64,000 nucleotides of DNA, taken from JBGSIC01 sp041751875. Lineage in GTDB: Bacteria > Bdellovibrionota > FAC87 > UBA2466 > JACKAF01. The DNA lies in assembly GCA_041751875.1 (NCBI GenBank), contig JBGSIC010000008.1, positions 1 to 64,000 of the forward strand, written 5' to 3'. A program made the translations under genes and the position numbers. Of this stretch, positions 1-7,653 are shown piece by piece. The notes beneath the pieces were generated by a model. It worked only from the letters and a program-made list of their open reading frames with translations, made no database searches and was not told where the DNA came from. The first letter of the stretch is position 1. Every line of letters begins with the position of its first letter.

Positions 1-1
1 T

Positions 2-613
2 TACGAAGCGGAATATTTTAAGTACATGGTTGGCTACAACCAGTGCGAAGAGAAGATGAAGAGAGAAGTCTACGAAGCGAAACTTCATTATCTTCGTGAG
101 CTCTTTAAGGTGAAGGAACTTATTCCTGAGCACTACGACTATTATCATGAATGGTACCACGCAGCGATTCGCGGCATGGTGAAGCAGTCGAGCGTGAAGA
201 ACGATCCGAAAGTCATTGCGAAATCTCTCAGCCCTCAGATTGGGGAAGAGCAAGCGATGGGTTCAGTGGCTCTTTTGAAAAAGCTTGGCTACATTGCCGA
301 AACGAACGAAGGCATGCTCGAAGCTTTGACCGGTAAAGAAGAGCGCGAGGAAGTGGCTCAGGTACAGAAGATTTACTACGAACAGATGGCGGAACTGGCT
401 GCAAAGTCACTCTACACGCAAGGCACTGAGACGCAGAAATTTGAGAGCGTCACGGTGAGCATCCCGGCTGACAAGGTCGCGGAAGTGAAAGAGAAGATTC
501 GCTTGTTAGTGGCGGAAGTGGCGTCGAATAGTGGTGGAGAACAGGTCTACCAATTCAACGTTCAACTCTTCGCGCTTACGCAAGTCGACGAAGACGAAGA
601 AAAAGTCGCTTAG
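2..613 (+). CDS. TIGR02147 family protein, C-terminal part (start lies outside the window)
   Basis: The reading frame is open from base 2, so the gene begins before the window; 203 residues are visible. The visible part matches the C-terminal DUF4423 portion of the TIGR02147 family as I know it: an early Tyr-x-Glu-Tyr-Phe-Lys stretch followed by a predicted mostly helical region, an EHYDYYHEWYHAAIR segment, and a C-terminal sheet-like stretch rich in Val. Family members are putative transcriptional regulators, abundant in Fibrobacter and Bdellovibrio relatives, and the DNA-binding N-terminus would be in the missing part. A strong hairpin terminator follows 20 bases after the stop, so it ends its transcription unit. 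The family call is moderately sure; no target is known. Confidence 0.7.
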   Translation, partial: YEAEYFKYMVGYNQCEEKMKREVYEAKLHYLRELFKVKELIPEHYDYYHEWYHAAIRGMVKQSSVKNDPKVIAKSLSPQIGEEQAMGSVALLKKLGYIAETNEGMLEALTGKEEREEVAQVQKIYYEQMAELAAKSLYTQGTETQKFESVTVSIPADKVAEVKEKIRLLVAEVASNSGGEQVYQFNVQLFALTQVDEDEEKVA

Positions 614-632
614 TTCGTTTCGAATATATTAG

Positions 633-666
633 GAAGGAGTCGGGAAACTGGCTCCTTCTTTTTTTT
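633..666 (+). terminator. Rho-independent terminator after the TIGR02147 gene
   Basis: Arms GAAGGAGTC and GGCTCCTTC pair (one G-U) around a short purine-rich loop and are followed directly by a run of nine or so T. It separates the regulator from the exported protein that starts at 687. Confidence 0.85.
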
Positions 667-686
667 GCATCCCCTTTGAGGTCACC

Positions 687-1253
687 ATGCGTTTCATCGT
701 TGCCATCCTTTTACTCAGCTCCCTTTATAGCTTTGCCGCTAAGAAAAACGTAACGGGCGAAATGGCGATCACGGAGAGCCCGGGCTCGTTGAGTGTTCCT
801 CGTGTGGAGCGCCCCTTACTGTCACCACAGGGCGATTGGAGTGGCTGCCTCAGCGAAGAGCAGTGGGAACACCAAACGCGTTTGGGACCGATTGCTTCCT
901 TTATTGAGCGGGTGGCGCCTCAGGCAAATAATCCTCGTTTGGCCGGCTTTGCTATCCTAAGAAAGTTTACGGGTCCCGACCTTGAACTGGCCCATCTCTT
1001 ATTCACTGTCGGAAAAGGTCAGAAACGCTTTCGTAACGACGAAGAACTTAAAACTTATCTGAGCCGCAAAGGCATTCCGCAAGGGCGATGGAATGAGGCC
1101 CTTTTCCTGATCCAGCAACTTGGGCCGGGTAGCCATGGTTTTTGGCGGGATGCGAAGTTCATCCTATTCCGCCAACGTCTGATGCTAAGCCCGATGGCTG
1201 GGGAGCGCGCGATTGCGTGGGGAAATACTCAGCCTCCCGCCGGCTGCTACTAA
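687..1253 (+). CDS. Exported protein of unknown function
   Basis: 188 residues. The first 18 residues form a typical signal peptide (Arg, then a hydrophobic run ending near SFAA), so the product is predicted to be exported. The mature part is soluble-looking, with two cysteines, one near residue 54 and one at the penultimate position, that could form a disulfide. I recognise no family. The ATG at 687 is chosen because a GAGG ribosome site lies five to six bases upstream. It follows a strong terminator, so it should have its own promoter. The next gene starts 77 bases downstream on the same strand and also encodes an exported orphan, so the two may be co-transcribed. Confidence 0.75.
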   Translation: MRFIVAILLLSSLYSFAAKKNVTGEMAITESPGSLSVPRVERPLLSPQGDWSGCLSEEQWEHQTRLGPIASFIERVAPQANNPRLAGFAILRKFTGPDLELAHLLFTVGKGQKRFRNDEELKTYLSRKGIPQGRWNEALFLIQQLGPGSHGFWRDAKFILFRQRLMLSPMAGERAIAWGNTQPPAGCY

Positions 1254-1329
1254 AATTCCGCATGTTAAAATCCTAGGTACGCCGCATCTAAATTATGGTA
1301 TTCCCGATCCATCTAATAGGGGAGGGATG

Positions 1330-1974
1330 ATGAACCGTTTTTTGATGGCTGCTGTTTGCCTTTTTTCCGCCACACCCATTTTTGCTGAGACTTTGAAAGA
1401 GAAGTTGGATTTTGTTTCCGACAGTTACAAGTCTCTTTCCAAACAGGGGCTTTCCTTGGAAGAGGGCACCATTAAAACCGCGACAGCGGACCGCAAAAAA
1501 GCCACCTGGGTGTACCAGGGCAATAAAGGCGCTCCGGAGACGAACCTCGATCTCTTTTTGACCTCGGGCGGAAAAGCCAAAACCCACGCCGAAGCGCAGA
1601 AGGCTTGTGAAAATCTCTATCCCCCAAAAGAATGGCGCTTAGGATTGCTTGGAGATGCGCTTTTTTTTGGTGAAAATGTACTTAAACCCCTTCAGACAAA
1701 AGCTGAAGCGACAAAAAACATCCATTTATTCTGGGCGGCCTCGGGGGATAAAGAGGAAGCCAAAAAACAAGCCAGCGGAGATAGTTTTTATGTCGCCATT
1801 GACGGAGATGGCGGTTTTCCAACATTGCAGTCGTATTCCGAAATGATGAAGGAAATGGCTGAGCGAGAAACCGGTGCGGAAACAGAGGAAGAAAAGGAAC
1901 ACTACGCCGACCTGCTGCAAAAGTTGCGGGAGGGTGTGCAGGTGTTGTGCGTGGCCGGTCACCCCGAGATTTAG
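1330..1974 (+). CDS. Exported protein of unknown function
   Basis: The frame is open from 1213, but the real start is very likely the ATG at 1330, because a GGAGG ribosome site lies four bases ahead and translation from there gives a clean signal peptide ending near IFAE. The mature protein of about 195 residues is charged and Lys/Glu-rich with an acidic helical C-terminal half, and has two cysteines. No domain is recognised. Its TAG stop overlaps by four bases (TTAG) with the TAA stop of the convergent gene on the other strand, so there is no room for a terminator between them. Confidence 0.75.
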   Translation: MNRFLMAAVCLFSATPIFAETLKEKLDFVSDSYKSLSKQGLSLEEGTIKTATADRKKATWVYQGNKGAPETNLDLFLTSGGKAKTHAEAQKACENLYPPKEWRLGLLGDALFFGENVLKPLQTKAEATKNIHLFWAASGDKEEAKKQASGDSFYVAIDGDGGFPTLQSYSEMMKEMAERETGAETEEEKEHYADLLQKLREGVQVLCVAGHPEI

Positions 1975-3149
1975 GGTACCTGATATCGGGCTTGAAACGG
2001 ATAGAGTTGCAAGTAGTGCGGGTCTGATCGCAAAAAACTGCGGCTCAGGCGTTGGTCTAGGTCGGGCGCGAGTTCTTCCGAGCCCCAAGTGTAGGCCAAA
2101 CCTGCCGCCGTTCCGATAATTAAGGTACCGCTAACGACGCCCGCCACCTTGATGGTTTTTCTCAAAGAGGGGTAGAGCTTCTGTGCTTTATACAAAGACC
2201 ATTCGCGGGCACGCGCGAGCTTAGTTTTCGCGGCTTCAAGATCGCGGCGGTAAGTTTCCGCAACATATAGTTCGCGACGCATTTTTCCCAAAGCGCGGCT
2301 TTTGGCAATTTCAATCGCCTTGCGAGCCGATTCAAATTCCCCAGTGGCTCGTCTTACACTGTGATGAAACTCACCGGTCTTCCCCGCCATAGTTTGATCG
2401 GCAGCCAGTGCCGCCTCAAGATTCCGGGTGGCTTCTTCAAAGCGTTTTACCAACGAAGGGTGAATAAACTCATTCACGTTTTTTTCAAAGGCGGCAATGC
2501 GGCTGCGAATTTCCTGCGAAATGCCTTTGAGCTTTGTCATCCGGCTGACGCCTCGACTATCCGTTTCGCCGAGTTTCTTTCGCAGTGCGCTCAGTTTATC
2601 CAGAGCTTTTTCCACCTGAGGATCGCTATTGATGTGGGAAACGAGTTTGTCGCCCTCGGTGAGCTTGGTGAAAGAATAGGCGGTAAGCGCCGATCCACTT
2701 AAACCCAGAGTGCCCACGGTTGCCCAGCGGCGGCGATTAACGGATTGATTGTGGTGGAGGGCGTCTTGTTTTTGAAGATTGAGCCGGGCTTCCTCAGCCA
2801 AAAGGGGTGCACTTTCCTGCTCGAGCGTTTTTCGCCGAGCTTCCTGGCGAATCGTCTTTTCGGCGCGCTCGCGGATGTCCTTCGGGGCGCCCTGAACACT
2901 CAACGGTAGGGCCTTTGTTTTTTCTTCGATTTGGTTGCTTTCAATTTGGGCAAGAGTCTCTTTGCGCTTTTCCACCAAGCGCACGAGCTCAGCTTCTACT
3001 TCTTCTTCAGAAACGAGTTGATCTTCTGCTTTCACCTTGCCAAAGAGCGTGTCCCAAAGCGCTTTTTCTTCTTGGGCAGGGGTTGCGTCATCCGCCAACA
3101 GGGGAAGCACGGCGAACGCGAACGTAAAAAAAACAATAAAGCGCTTCAT
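1971..3149 (-). CDS. Exported coiled-coil protein, tandem paralogue of the 3160-4395 gene
   Basis: 392 residues: a signal peptide ending near LLAD, a Glu/Lys-rich helical region (about 25-140), a hydrophobic segment around 150-165 after the motif NRRRWATVGTLG, a further helical region, a second hydrophobic segment near 335-355 after AQKLYP, and a short C-terminal tail. The upstream gene has the same order of parts, including LWxxxFGxxxxED..VSE, LSV.xxP, HNxxxxRRxxVGTL and AQKLYP, so the two arose by tandem duplication. It starts 10 bases after the stop of that gene and must be in the same operon. Two membrane-like segments suggest membrane attachment. Function is unknown. Confidence 0.75.
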   Translation of the reverse strand: MKRFIVFFTFAFAVLPLLADDATPAQEEKALWDTLFGKVKAEDQLVSEEEVEAELVRLVEKRKETLAQIESNQIEEKTKALPLSVQGAPKDIRERAEKTIRQEARRKTLEQESAPLLAEEARLNLQKQDALHHNQSVNRRRWATVGTLGLSGSALTAYSFTKLTEGDKLVSHINSDPQVEKALDKLSALRKKLGETDSRGVSRMTKLKGISQEIRSRIAAFEKNVNEFIHPSLVKRFEEATRNLEAALAADQTMAGKTGEFHHSVRRATGEFESARKAIEIAKSRALGKMRRELYVAETYRRDLEAAKTKLARAREWSLYKAQKLYPSLRKTIKVAGVVSGTLIIGTAAGLAYTWGSEELAPDLDQRLSRSFLRSDPHYLQLYPFQARYQVP

Positions 3150-3159
3150 GGAAAACCTC

Positions 3160-4395
3160 TTAAAGCTTCGAACCGCTGGGGTAGTCCCAAGCCAGGGGTT
3201 TTTCGGGGCGGGGTTCTGTTTTGAGTAAACTCAGGCTTAAGCGCTTATCCAGTTTCGGGTGATGGTCTTCTGCAAACCAAGGGTACACGAGTCCCACTGC
3301 GGAGCTAATGAGTAGGGCGCCTCCCACGACGGCCGTTGCTTTTGCGGCTCGACGTGCCCAGGGATAAAGTTTCTGAGCCTTAAAAATCGCACTCTGGCGC
3401 GCGCGCACAAGTTCCAACTTAGCCGTGTCAATTTCCTTGCGGTAGCTGGAGGCTTTGGCAAGTTCATTCAAAAGTTCTTTGTGAACCACGTTCTCTGCAC
3501 CAGTCAAAAGGCGATAGGCTTCATCGCGCCGCTTTCGGGCTAATGATAGAGTAACCGGGCTTTCGTTTCTGGTGATCGCTTCCACCAACGCATGTTCCGC
3601 CTGTTGGTAGCGTTCGATAAAAATGGGAGAAACAAAATCGCTGGGGCGTCGCTCGAAGGCTTTGAGCTTTTCCGTGAGAGTCGCCACTTTTTGTTTAATA
3701 TGCGTGAGAGCGCTCGCTCCGGAGTTGTCTCTTCGGCTTAAGCGATTGCGAAGCGCGGAAAAATTAGCCTCTGCCTCTAAAACACGCTGGTCCTTTCTGA
3801 CAAACTGCATGAGCTTCTCAGAATCACTTCCAATGGGATCGGACGGACCAAAAGCAAGCGGAGCGGCGGTAAGCGCGGTACCTGCCGCGACTGATAGGGT
3901 GCCGACCATCACACGGCGCGCACCCGCGCCGTGGTTGTGTCCAACAGCGTCGCGGTATTGAAGAACCTGGTGCACATCATCACGTAAGCCATTCTCAAAT
4001 TCCTTCATCTGCTTTTGTACCTGGCGATGAGATTCCAATTCGATTGTTTTCTCACGGCGCTCTAAAGCTTGTGGAACAGCTCGAACACTTAAAGGGATTT
4101 CTGCTTTGGCTTTTTCTACTTGGGGAATCTGTTCGGCTTTTAACTCTTCCAGCTTCTTCTCTATCGCCCCTTTGAGTTCTCTATCGAGACTATCTTCAGA
4201 AACAAACATGTCTTCTGATTCGGCACGTCCAAAGATTTGGTGCCAAAGCGACTTTTCAGAGGAGAATTGTTCAAAGGAATCAGACTGCAGAAGGGTGGGG
4301 CTTAGTATCGGCTCGGCCTGGACTGGCAGGGATAGCATTTGGAAGCCGACAGCCGCTAAACTGACCACCGCGTACCGCTTCATCGTCTTTTTCAT
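3160..4395 (-). CDS. Exported coiled-coil protein, tandem paralogue of the 1971-3149 gene
   Basis: The ATG at 4395 is preferred over a longer frame because a GAGGAG ribosome site lies eight bases before it and it begins a proper signal peptide ending near VQAE. The 411-residue product has a Glu/Lys-rich helical N-terminal region, a hydrophobic segment near residues 165-185 following GARRVMVGTL, a long helical middle, and a second hydrophobic segment near 350-370 following AQKLYPWARR. The downstream gene repeats this plan. The upstream region holds a sigma-54-like promoter match and a stem-loop at the predicted mRNA 5' end. No known domain is recognised; a structural role in the envelope is a guess. 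Confidence 0.75.
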   Translation of the reverse strand: MKKTMKRYAVVSLAAVGFQMLSLPVQAEPILSPTLLQSDSFEQFSSEKSLWHQIFGRAESEDMFVSEDSLDRELKGAIEKKLEELKAEQIPQVEKAKAEIPLSVRAVPQALERREKTIELESHRQVQKQMKEFENGLRDDVHQVLQYRDAVGHNHGAGARRVMVGTLSVAAGTALTAAPLAFGPSDPIGSDSEKLMQFVRKDQRVLEAEANFSALRNRLSRRDNSGASALTHIKQKVATLTEKLKAFERRPSDFVSPIFIERYQQAEHALVEAITRNESPVTLSLARKRRDEAYRLLTGAENVVHKELLNELAKASSYRKEIDTAKLELVRARQSAIFKAQKLYPWARRAAKATAVVGGALLISSAVGLVYPWFAEDHHPKLDKRLSLSLLKTEPRPEKPLAWDYPSGSKL

Positions 4396-4423
4396 CGCTC
4401 TACTCCTCACGCACAACGTTGGC

Positions 4424-4442
4424 TGCTCCTCTCACAGGAGCA
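4424..4442 (-). promoter_or_regulatory. Stem-loop at the predicted 5' end of the paralogue-pair mRNA
   Basis: TGCTCCT and AGGAGCA are perfect 7-base arms around a 5-base loop. If transcription starts about 12 bases past the -12 element at 4457-4472, the transcript would begin near 4446 and this stem would be its very 5' end, where such stems often stabilise mRNA. No T-run follows, so it is not a terminator. Confidence 0.45.
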
Positions 4443-4456
4443 CCGGGAATAGCTTA

Positions 4457-4472
4457 AGCATTTTGTATGCCA
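4457..4472 (-). promoter_or_regulatory. Weak sigma-54 (-24/-12) promoter match
   Basis: On the minus strand it reads TGGCAT-ACAAA-ATGCT. The invariant GG and GC are at the correct distance, with two departures from TGGCAC-N5-TTGCW. It lies about 60 bases before the start at 4395, in the right direction. Weaker than the other matches in this window. Confidence 0.4.
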
Positions 4473-4573
4473 CTGCTTGTCTACGTCGTTTTCTTCGTAA
4501 GTTCGCGGGGTAAGAAATTTACGGTGTGAAAGCGGTGTCTGCTTTGCAGTCACAGTGACAAATTTGGCTGCGA

Positions 4574-6385
4574 TTACCGGGAGAGAATACGTTCGAGGTT
4601 GTCTTGGATGCGATCTCGTTCGAAAGAAAGCGAAGCGGGTTGGTGGGCGTTTCCGGAGGTTTCCCCCGTAACCGTTTGATAAGGAACTTCGAGCTTTGTT
4701 ATCCCGAGGGTTTCGTTGGCTCGCAGGACGTGCTCTTCACGAATAAGTTCCTGCAATGAGCGTTTGTGCCATCCTTCAGGTAGCCCCCGTTCATTTTCCA
4801 TGTTTCGCAGCGTGATGTGAAAGTTCATGATCACAGGATCGGTGGCGATTTCCTGGGTGAGAAAATCTCCTTCATCGAGTAAGCGATTAAATTCTTCAGG
4901 GTTCTGCGCAAGGGCTTCCACCAATACGTACTTGCGCTCCCGGATGAGCGCGTTTTTCACGAGTGCATTGAGTTGCTCATCACTAAGCGTTTTTCCTGCG
5001 ACTGCTTGGGGAATTCGGTACCCTTCGACCTTTTTAGGCAGGCCATTGGTGCGCCAATCATTGATGTCGGGAAAAAGTATCTGTCCCATCATCGGATCAT
5101 TCAAAAAGAGGTCACGGTACTCGGAGGGCTCGAGTGTTTCGACTTGGGAGAGCAGTTCATAAAACTGGTTGTAGAAGAGCGTGGATTTGGAAGCGATGAA
5201 GCGCGCCTCTTGTTCCACCGGGTCGCCTCCCAAACGCTTTCGCATTTTTTGCGTAAGCCAGTCTCCTTCAAGGGGTAGTGTGTTTTCGGCCAACATCTCT
5301 CGAATAAAATCGTAGCGCACATCGAAAAGGATCAGAGCGTTGAAGTACTCTGCGTTTTTCTCTGTGACTTCTCGTTTTTTCCATTCGTCGATGCGCATTT
5401 CCGCTTCTTCCACAGCCTCGAACGCTTCCTCCCATGCCACCCAGGTGGCGGGGAAAGCCAGAAACAAACTAAAGGCCTCAGATCGACCAAACAAAGAGCG
5501 GGTCACGGCGTTGCGGCCATGCGCCCACTGGCGTGCGATTGCCTTAATAGGTGTGAAGCTATAGCGAGTAGAAGCCGGAATGGAATCATGGAACCGAAAG
5601 GCTTCTGGAGAGACTAATGAATAGGGGTTCTTCATGTAGCGTTGGGTCAGGTGACGTACCGGCGCCTGCAAGTAAGAGAGAGGATTAACGTAGTGCAAAG
5701 GGGAGCGTTCATAGAGCGCTAGACGCAGAGGTTCTTTTGCATAATCGGTAAGTGTTTCAAATTTCTTTTCAGGGCCCACGAAAAATTCACGCAAGATAGC
5801 ACGCGGGTTTGCGTAATAGCTAAGAGGTCGGTAGAGCCACTGACGAAGGTGATCTACCGGATCAAGCGCGCCATGTTCCCATTTCGGGGGATCGATGTAG
5901 TGGCGGGCAACTTTCCGGGGATTTATCAGGCTAAACCATCCCAGTTTTTCGGGGCGCTCTAGCACTTTTGGCAATGACTCGTACTGGGGCGGCCGCCATT
6001 CGGTAAGAAGACCTCCCCAGCGCGTATGTTCGTTCATCTCGTTGCCGTGCACAGGACGAAGAATTATTCGGCGAGCGCGCGCGCCCCATTTACTCCATTC
6101 GCTTTGGTTTCTGCCGCCGGGATAATATCCCGAGGGGTTGTTCCACCAGCGAGCCAAATTCTTGGCGGTGCTCGTGAGAGCCATTCTCGACTTGGCAAAA
6201 TGGGGCGATTTTTCGACGGCTGGTGTTTTAGCTTGAGCGACGGGGGGGGGGATCTGCGTTTCTTCGGCCGTAGCTTGGTATACAGCGTTGCAGTCGATAG
6301 ACGGGGGCGCTGATTTGTGCGCGTATACAAGTTGAGGAAGCAGCGCAAATGATAGCAGAATTTCGACTAACCACAGCTTGGCCAT
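4574..6385 (-). CDS. Exported protein with recurring Asn-Pro motifs, unknown function
   Basis: The ATG at 6385 is chosen: an AGGTGG ribosome site lies just before it, and it begins a signal peptide ending near VYAH. A longer open frame upstream is not needed. The 603-residue product has a Pro-rich linker, then from about residue 90 to 300 a series of aromatic-x-Asn-Pro motifs (WWNNPSGYY, LINPRKVARHYIDP, YYANPRAIL, HYVNPLSYL, MKNPYSLVS), and a helical Glu-rich C-terminal half. A run of ten G in the plus strand falls in the Pro-rich linker. No family is recognised. It has its own sigma-54-like promoter match just upstream. Repeated NP motifs suggest a repeat fold or a surface role, which is inference only. 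Confidence 0.7.
   Translation of the reverse strand: MAKLWLVEILLSFALLPQLVYAHKSAPPSIDCNAVYQATAEETQIPPPVAQAKTPAVEKSPHFAKSRMALTSTAKNLARWWNNPSGYYPGGRNQSEWSKWGARARRIILRPVHGNEMNEHTRWGGLLTEWRPPQYESLPKVLERPEKLGWFSLINPRKVARHYIDPPKWEHGALDPVDHLRQWLYRPLSYYANPRAILREFFVGPEKKFETLTDYAKEPLRLALYERSPLHYVNPLSYLQAPVRHLTQRYMKNPYSLVSPEAFRFHDSIPASTRYSFTPIKAIARQWAHGRNAVTRSLFGRSEAFSLFLAFPATWVAWEEAFEAVEEAEMRIDEWKKREVTEKNAEYFNALILFDVRYDFIREMLAENTLPLEGDWLTQKMRKRLGGDPVEQEARFIASKSTLFYNQFYELLSQVETLEPSEYRDLFLNDPMMGQILFPDINDWRTNGLPKKVEGYRIPQAVAGKTLSDEQLNALVKNALIRERKYVLVEALAQNPEEFNRLLDEGDFLTQEIATDPVIMNFHITLRNMENERGLPEGWHKRSLQELIREEHVLRANETLGITKLEVPYQTVTGETSGNAHQPASLSFERDRIQDNLERILSR
6242..6251. repeat. Ten-G homopolymer tract inside a coding region
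   Basis: Ten consecutive G on the plus strand read as Pro codons in the N-terminal part of the exported protein encoded on the minus strand. A gain or loss of one base would frameshift the gene about 45 codons after its start, so the tract could act as a phase-variation switch, or it could be a place where assembly errors collect. Confidence 0.8.
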
Positions 6386-6411
6386 AGGCCCACCTAACAG
6401 GCCCAAAGAAT

Positions 6412-6427
6412 TGCAATCAAAAAGCCA
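6412..6427 (-). promoter_or_regulatory. Sigma-54 (-24/-12) promoter match
   Basis: Minus strand TGGCTT-TTTGA-TTGCA: perfect -12 element, TGGC in the -24 element, and correct spacing. Predicted transcript start near 6401 leaves a 16-base leader that still contains the AGGTGG ribosome site of the gene starting at 6385. Confidence 0.6.
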
Positions 6428-6485
6428 AAAGGGTGTCGGTTCTTTGTGGTTTGCTAAAGCAACGACCACAAGCAGTGTACAAGGC

Positions 6486-6514
6486 AAAAAAAAACCGGTG
6501 GCTTTTGCCACCGG
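6486..6514 (-). terminator. Rho-independent terminator of the lipoprotein gene
   Basis: Perfect 8-base arms CCGGTGGC and GCCACCGG with a 4-base loop. Nine A on the plus strand follow as nine U in a minus-strand transcript. It lies 31 bases past the stop of the gene at 6545-6829. Confidence 0.9.
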
Positions 6515-6544
6515 CTTTATAACGAGCAGAAAATTGAATCGAAC

Positions 6545-6829
6545 TTACCGACAGGCGTTTAGCATGGCATCCGCTTCGGTCGACATGGCTGTATCGGTAT
6601 CAAGATTTGACGTATAGTTTTCGTAGCTCCAACGTTGCGCAATCTTTTCAACCCAGCAGGCGCATTCGGATTCGGTGATGCCCGTTAATCGGGTATTGGG
6701 TTCCACACCCGCATTTACGCAATCCCTAACAGCAACGCCTTTATTGGAATCGTTCCAACCGTTCGTGGCGCAAGACCCAGCGATCACAACCAATCCAACA
6801 AACAATCCGAGAAACAAAAACTTACGCAT
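6545..6829 (-). CDS. Small predicted lipoprotein
   Basis: 94 residues. An N-terminal Arg-Lys and hydrophobic run end in IAGSC, which can serve as a lipoprotein signal with Cys20 as the lipidated residue, although Ala rather than Leu at -3 is atypical. The mature part is short and polar and holds four more cysteines (two in ECACW, one in DCVN, one near the end), so two disulfides are possible. The start is supported by a GGAGG ribosome site about 8 bases ahead. It is a single-gene unit: its own sigma-54-like promoter match upstream and a strong terminator downstream. Family not recognised. Confidence 0.75.
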   Translation of the reverse strand: MRKFLFLGLFVGLVVIAGSCATNGWNDSNKGVAVRDCVNAGVEPNTRLTGITESECACWVEKIAQRWSYENYTSNLDTDTAMSTEADAMLNACR

Positions 6830-6884
6830 TTCCTACCTCCAAAAAGACCAAGATAATTGGCCCCCAGTCAACGGGGTCCCAATG

Positions 6885-6900
6885 TGCAAGTGACAGGCCA
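6885..6900 (-). promoter_or_regulatory. Sigma-54 (-24/-12) promoter match
   Basis: Minus strand TGGCCT-GTCAC-TTGCA: perfect -12, TGGC in the -24 element, correct spacing. Predicted transcript start near 6874, giving a 45-base leader to the lipoprotein start at 6829. Confidence 0.55.
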
Positions 6901-6994
6901 AGCGTATACAGAAAGTGTAGGCTCAAGATCAATCCAAAAGGGACAAACAGAGGGCTTTTAGGCACGAAAAAAGTTACCGGGCGGACTATTTTCG

Positions 6995-7633
6995 TCAGTT
7001 TCGCTTGCGAAGTTCTTTGAGAAAACGCTTTAACTTGGAAGTGCGTTCCGGGCGGTAGGTGATGTGATTATCGTGAAGGAATTCGCGTACAGCTTTATCG
7101 GCGAAAGTCGGTCGAGTTGTTTCGACTTCAAACTCGTAAAAGATTTTATCGAATATCTGAAATCGATCGATTTCGAAGGCCAATGTTTTTTGAACCCACA
7201 CGATTTTGCGGTCGGTTGAGAGCTTCCCGATGGGACGAAGATTGTTGCGAACCTTTGGCGAGATCATTCGGCGAAGCACCCGTATGGGTTGTGCCTTAAC
7301 ATCTTGAATCGCGCTACGGCGTTGGACAATTGATTTCGCGGCAGAGAAGGGAAGATTCGTTTCAAACTCTTTGCGCACTTTGTACGCCTTGAGACCTGTG
7401 GTTCGCGTTTGCTTGAGAGTGCGCTTAAGCGTGAGAAGGGCGCGGTGGTTGCCTAGAATGCGAATACGAAGACCGAGTTTGTTTTTACGCAGAGTGAAAT
7501 GGGAATCGTCGAAATAGTAGTTATGCTGCCGAACCTTCTTCGCCTTGAACGGGCGAACGGCACGGAGCAATTTTTGATAGTCCGACTTTGTCAGTCTGTA
7601 TTTTAATTCGCGTTCGATTGCCACCGGAGGCAA
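6995..7633 (-). CDS. CYTH-domain protein (triphosphate tunnel enzyme family)
   Basis: 212 residues. The N-terminus carries the CYTH signature ExExK (ERELK), followed by YYFDD and LxxRIRI strands with basic residues (LTLKRTLK, KVRKEFE), and acidic pairs near the end (FEIDRF, YEFEVE). These are the alternating charged strands that line the tunnel of this family, whose members bind metal and hydrolyse or cyclise triphosphates such as thiamine triphosphate or ATP. The substrate cannot be told from sequence. The start is uncertain: TTG at 7633 or GTG at 7624, neither with a good ribosome site. It starts 20 bases after the acidic membrane protein gene and should be co-transcribed with it. Confidence 0.75.
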   Translation of the reverse strand: MPPVAIERELKYRLTKSDYQKLLRAVRPFKAKKVRQHNYYFDDSHFTLRKNKLGLRIRILGNHRALLTLKRTLKQTRTTGLKAYKVRKEFETNLPFSAAKSIVQRRSAIQDVKAQPIRVLRRMISPKVRNNLRPIGKLSTDRKIVWVQKTLAFEIDRFQIFDKIFYEFEVETTRPTFADKAVREFLHDNHITYRPERTSKLKRFLKELRKRN

Positions 7634-7653
7634 TAAATTAACACAATTAGGAA

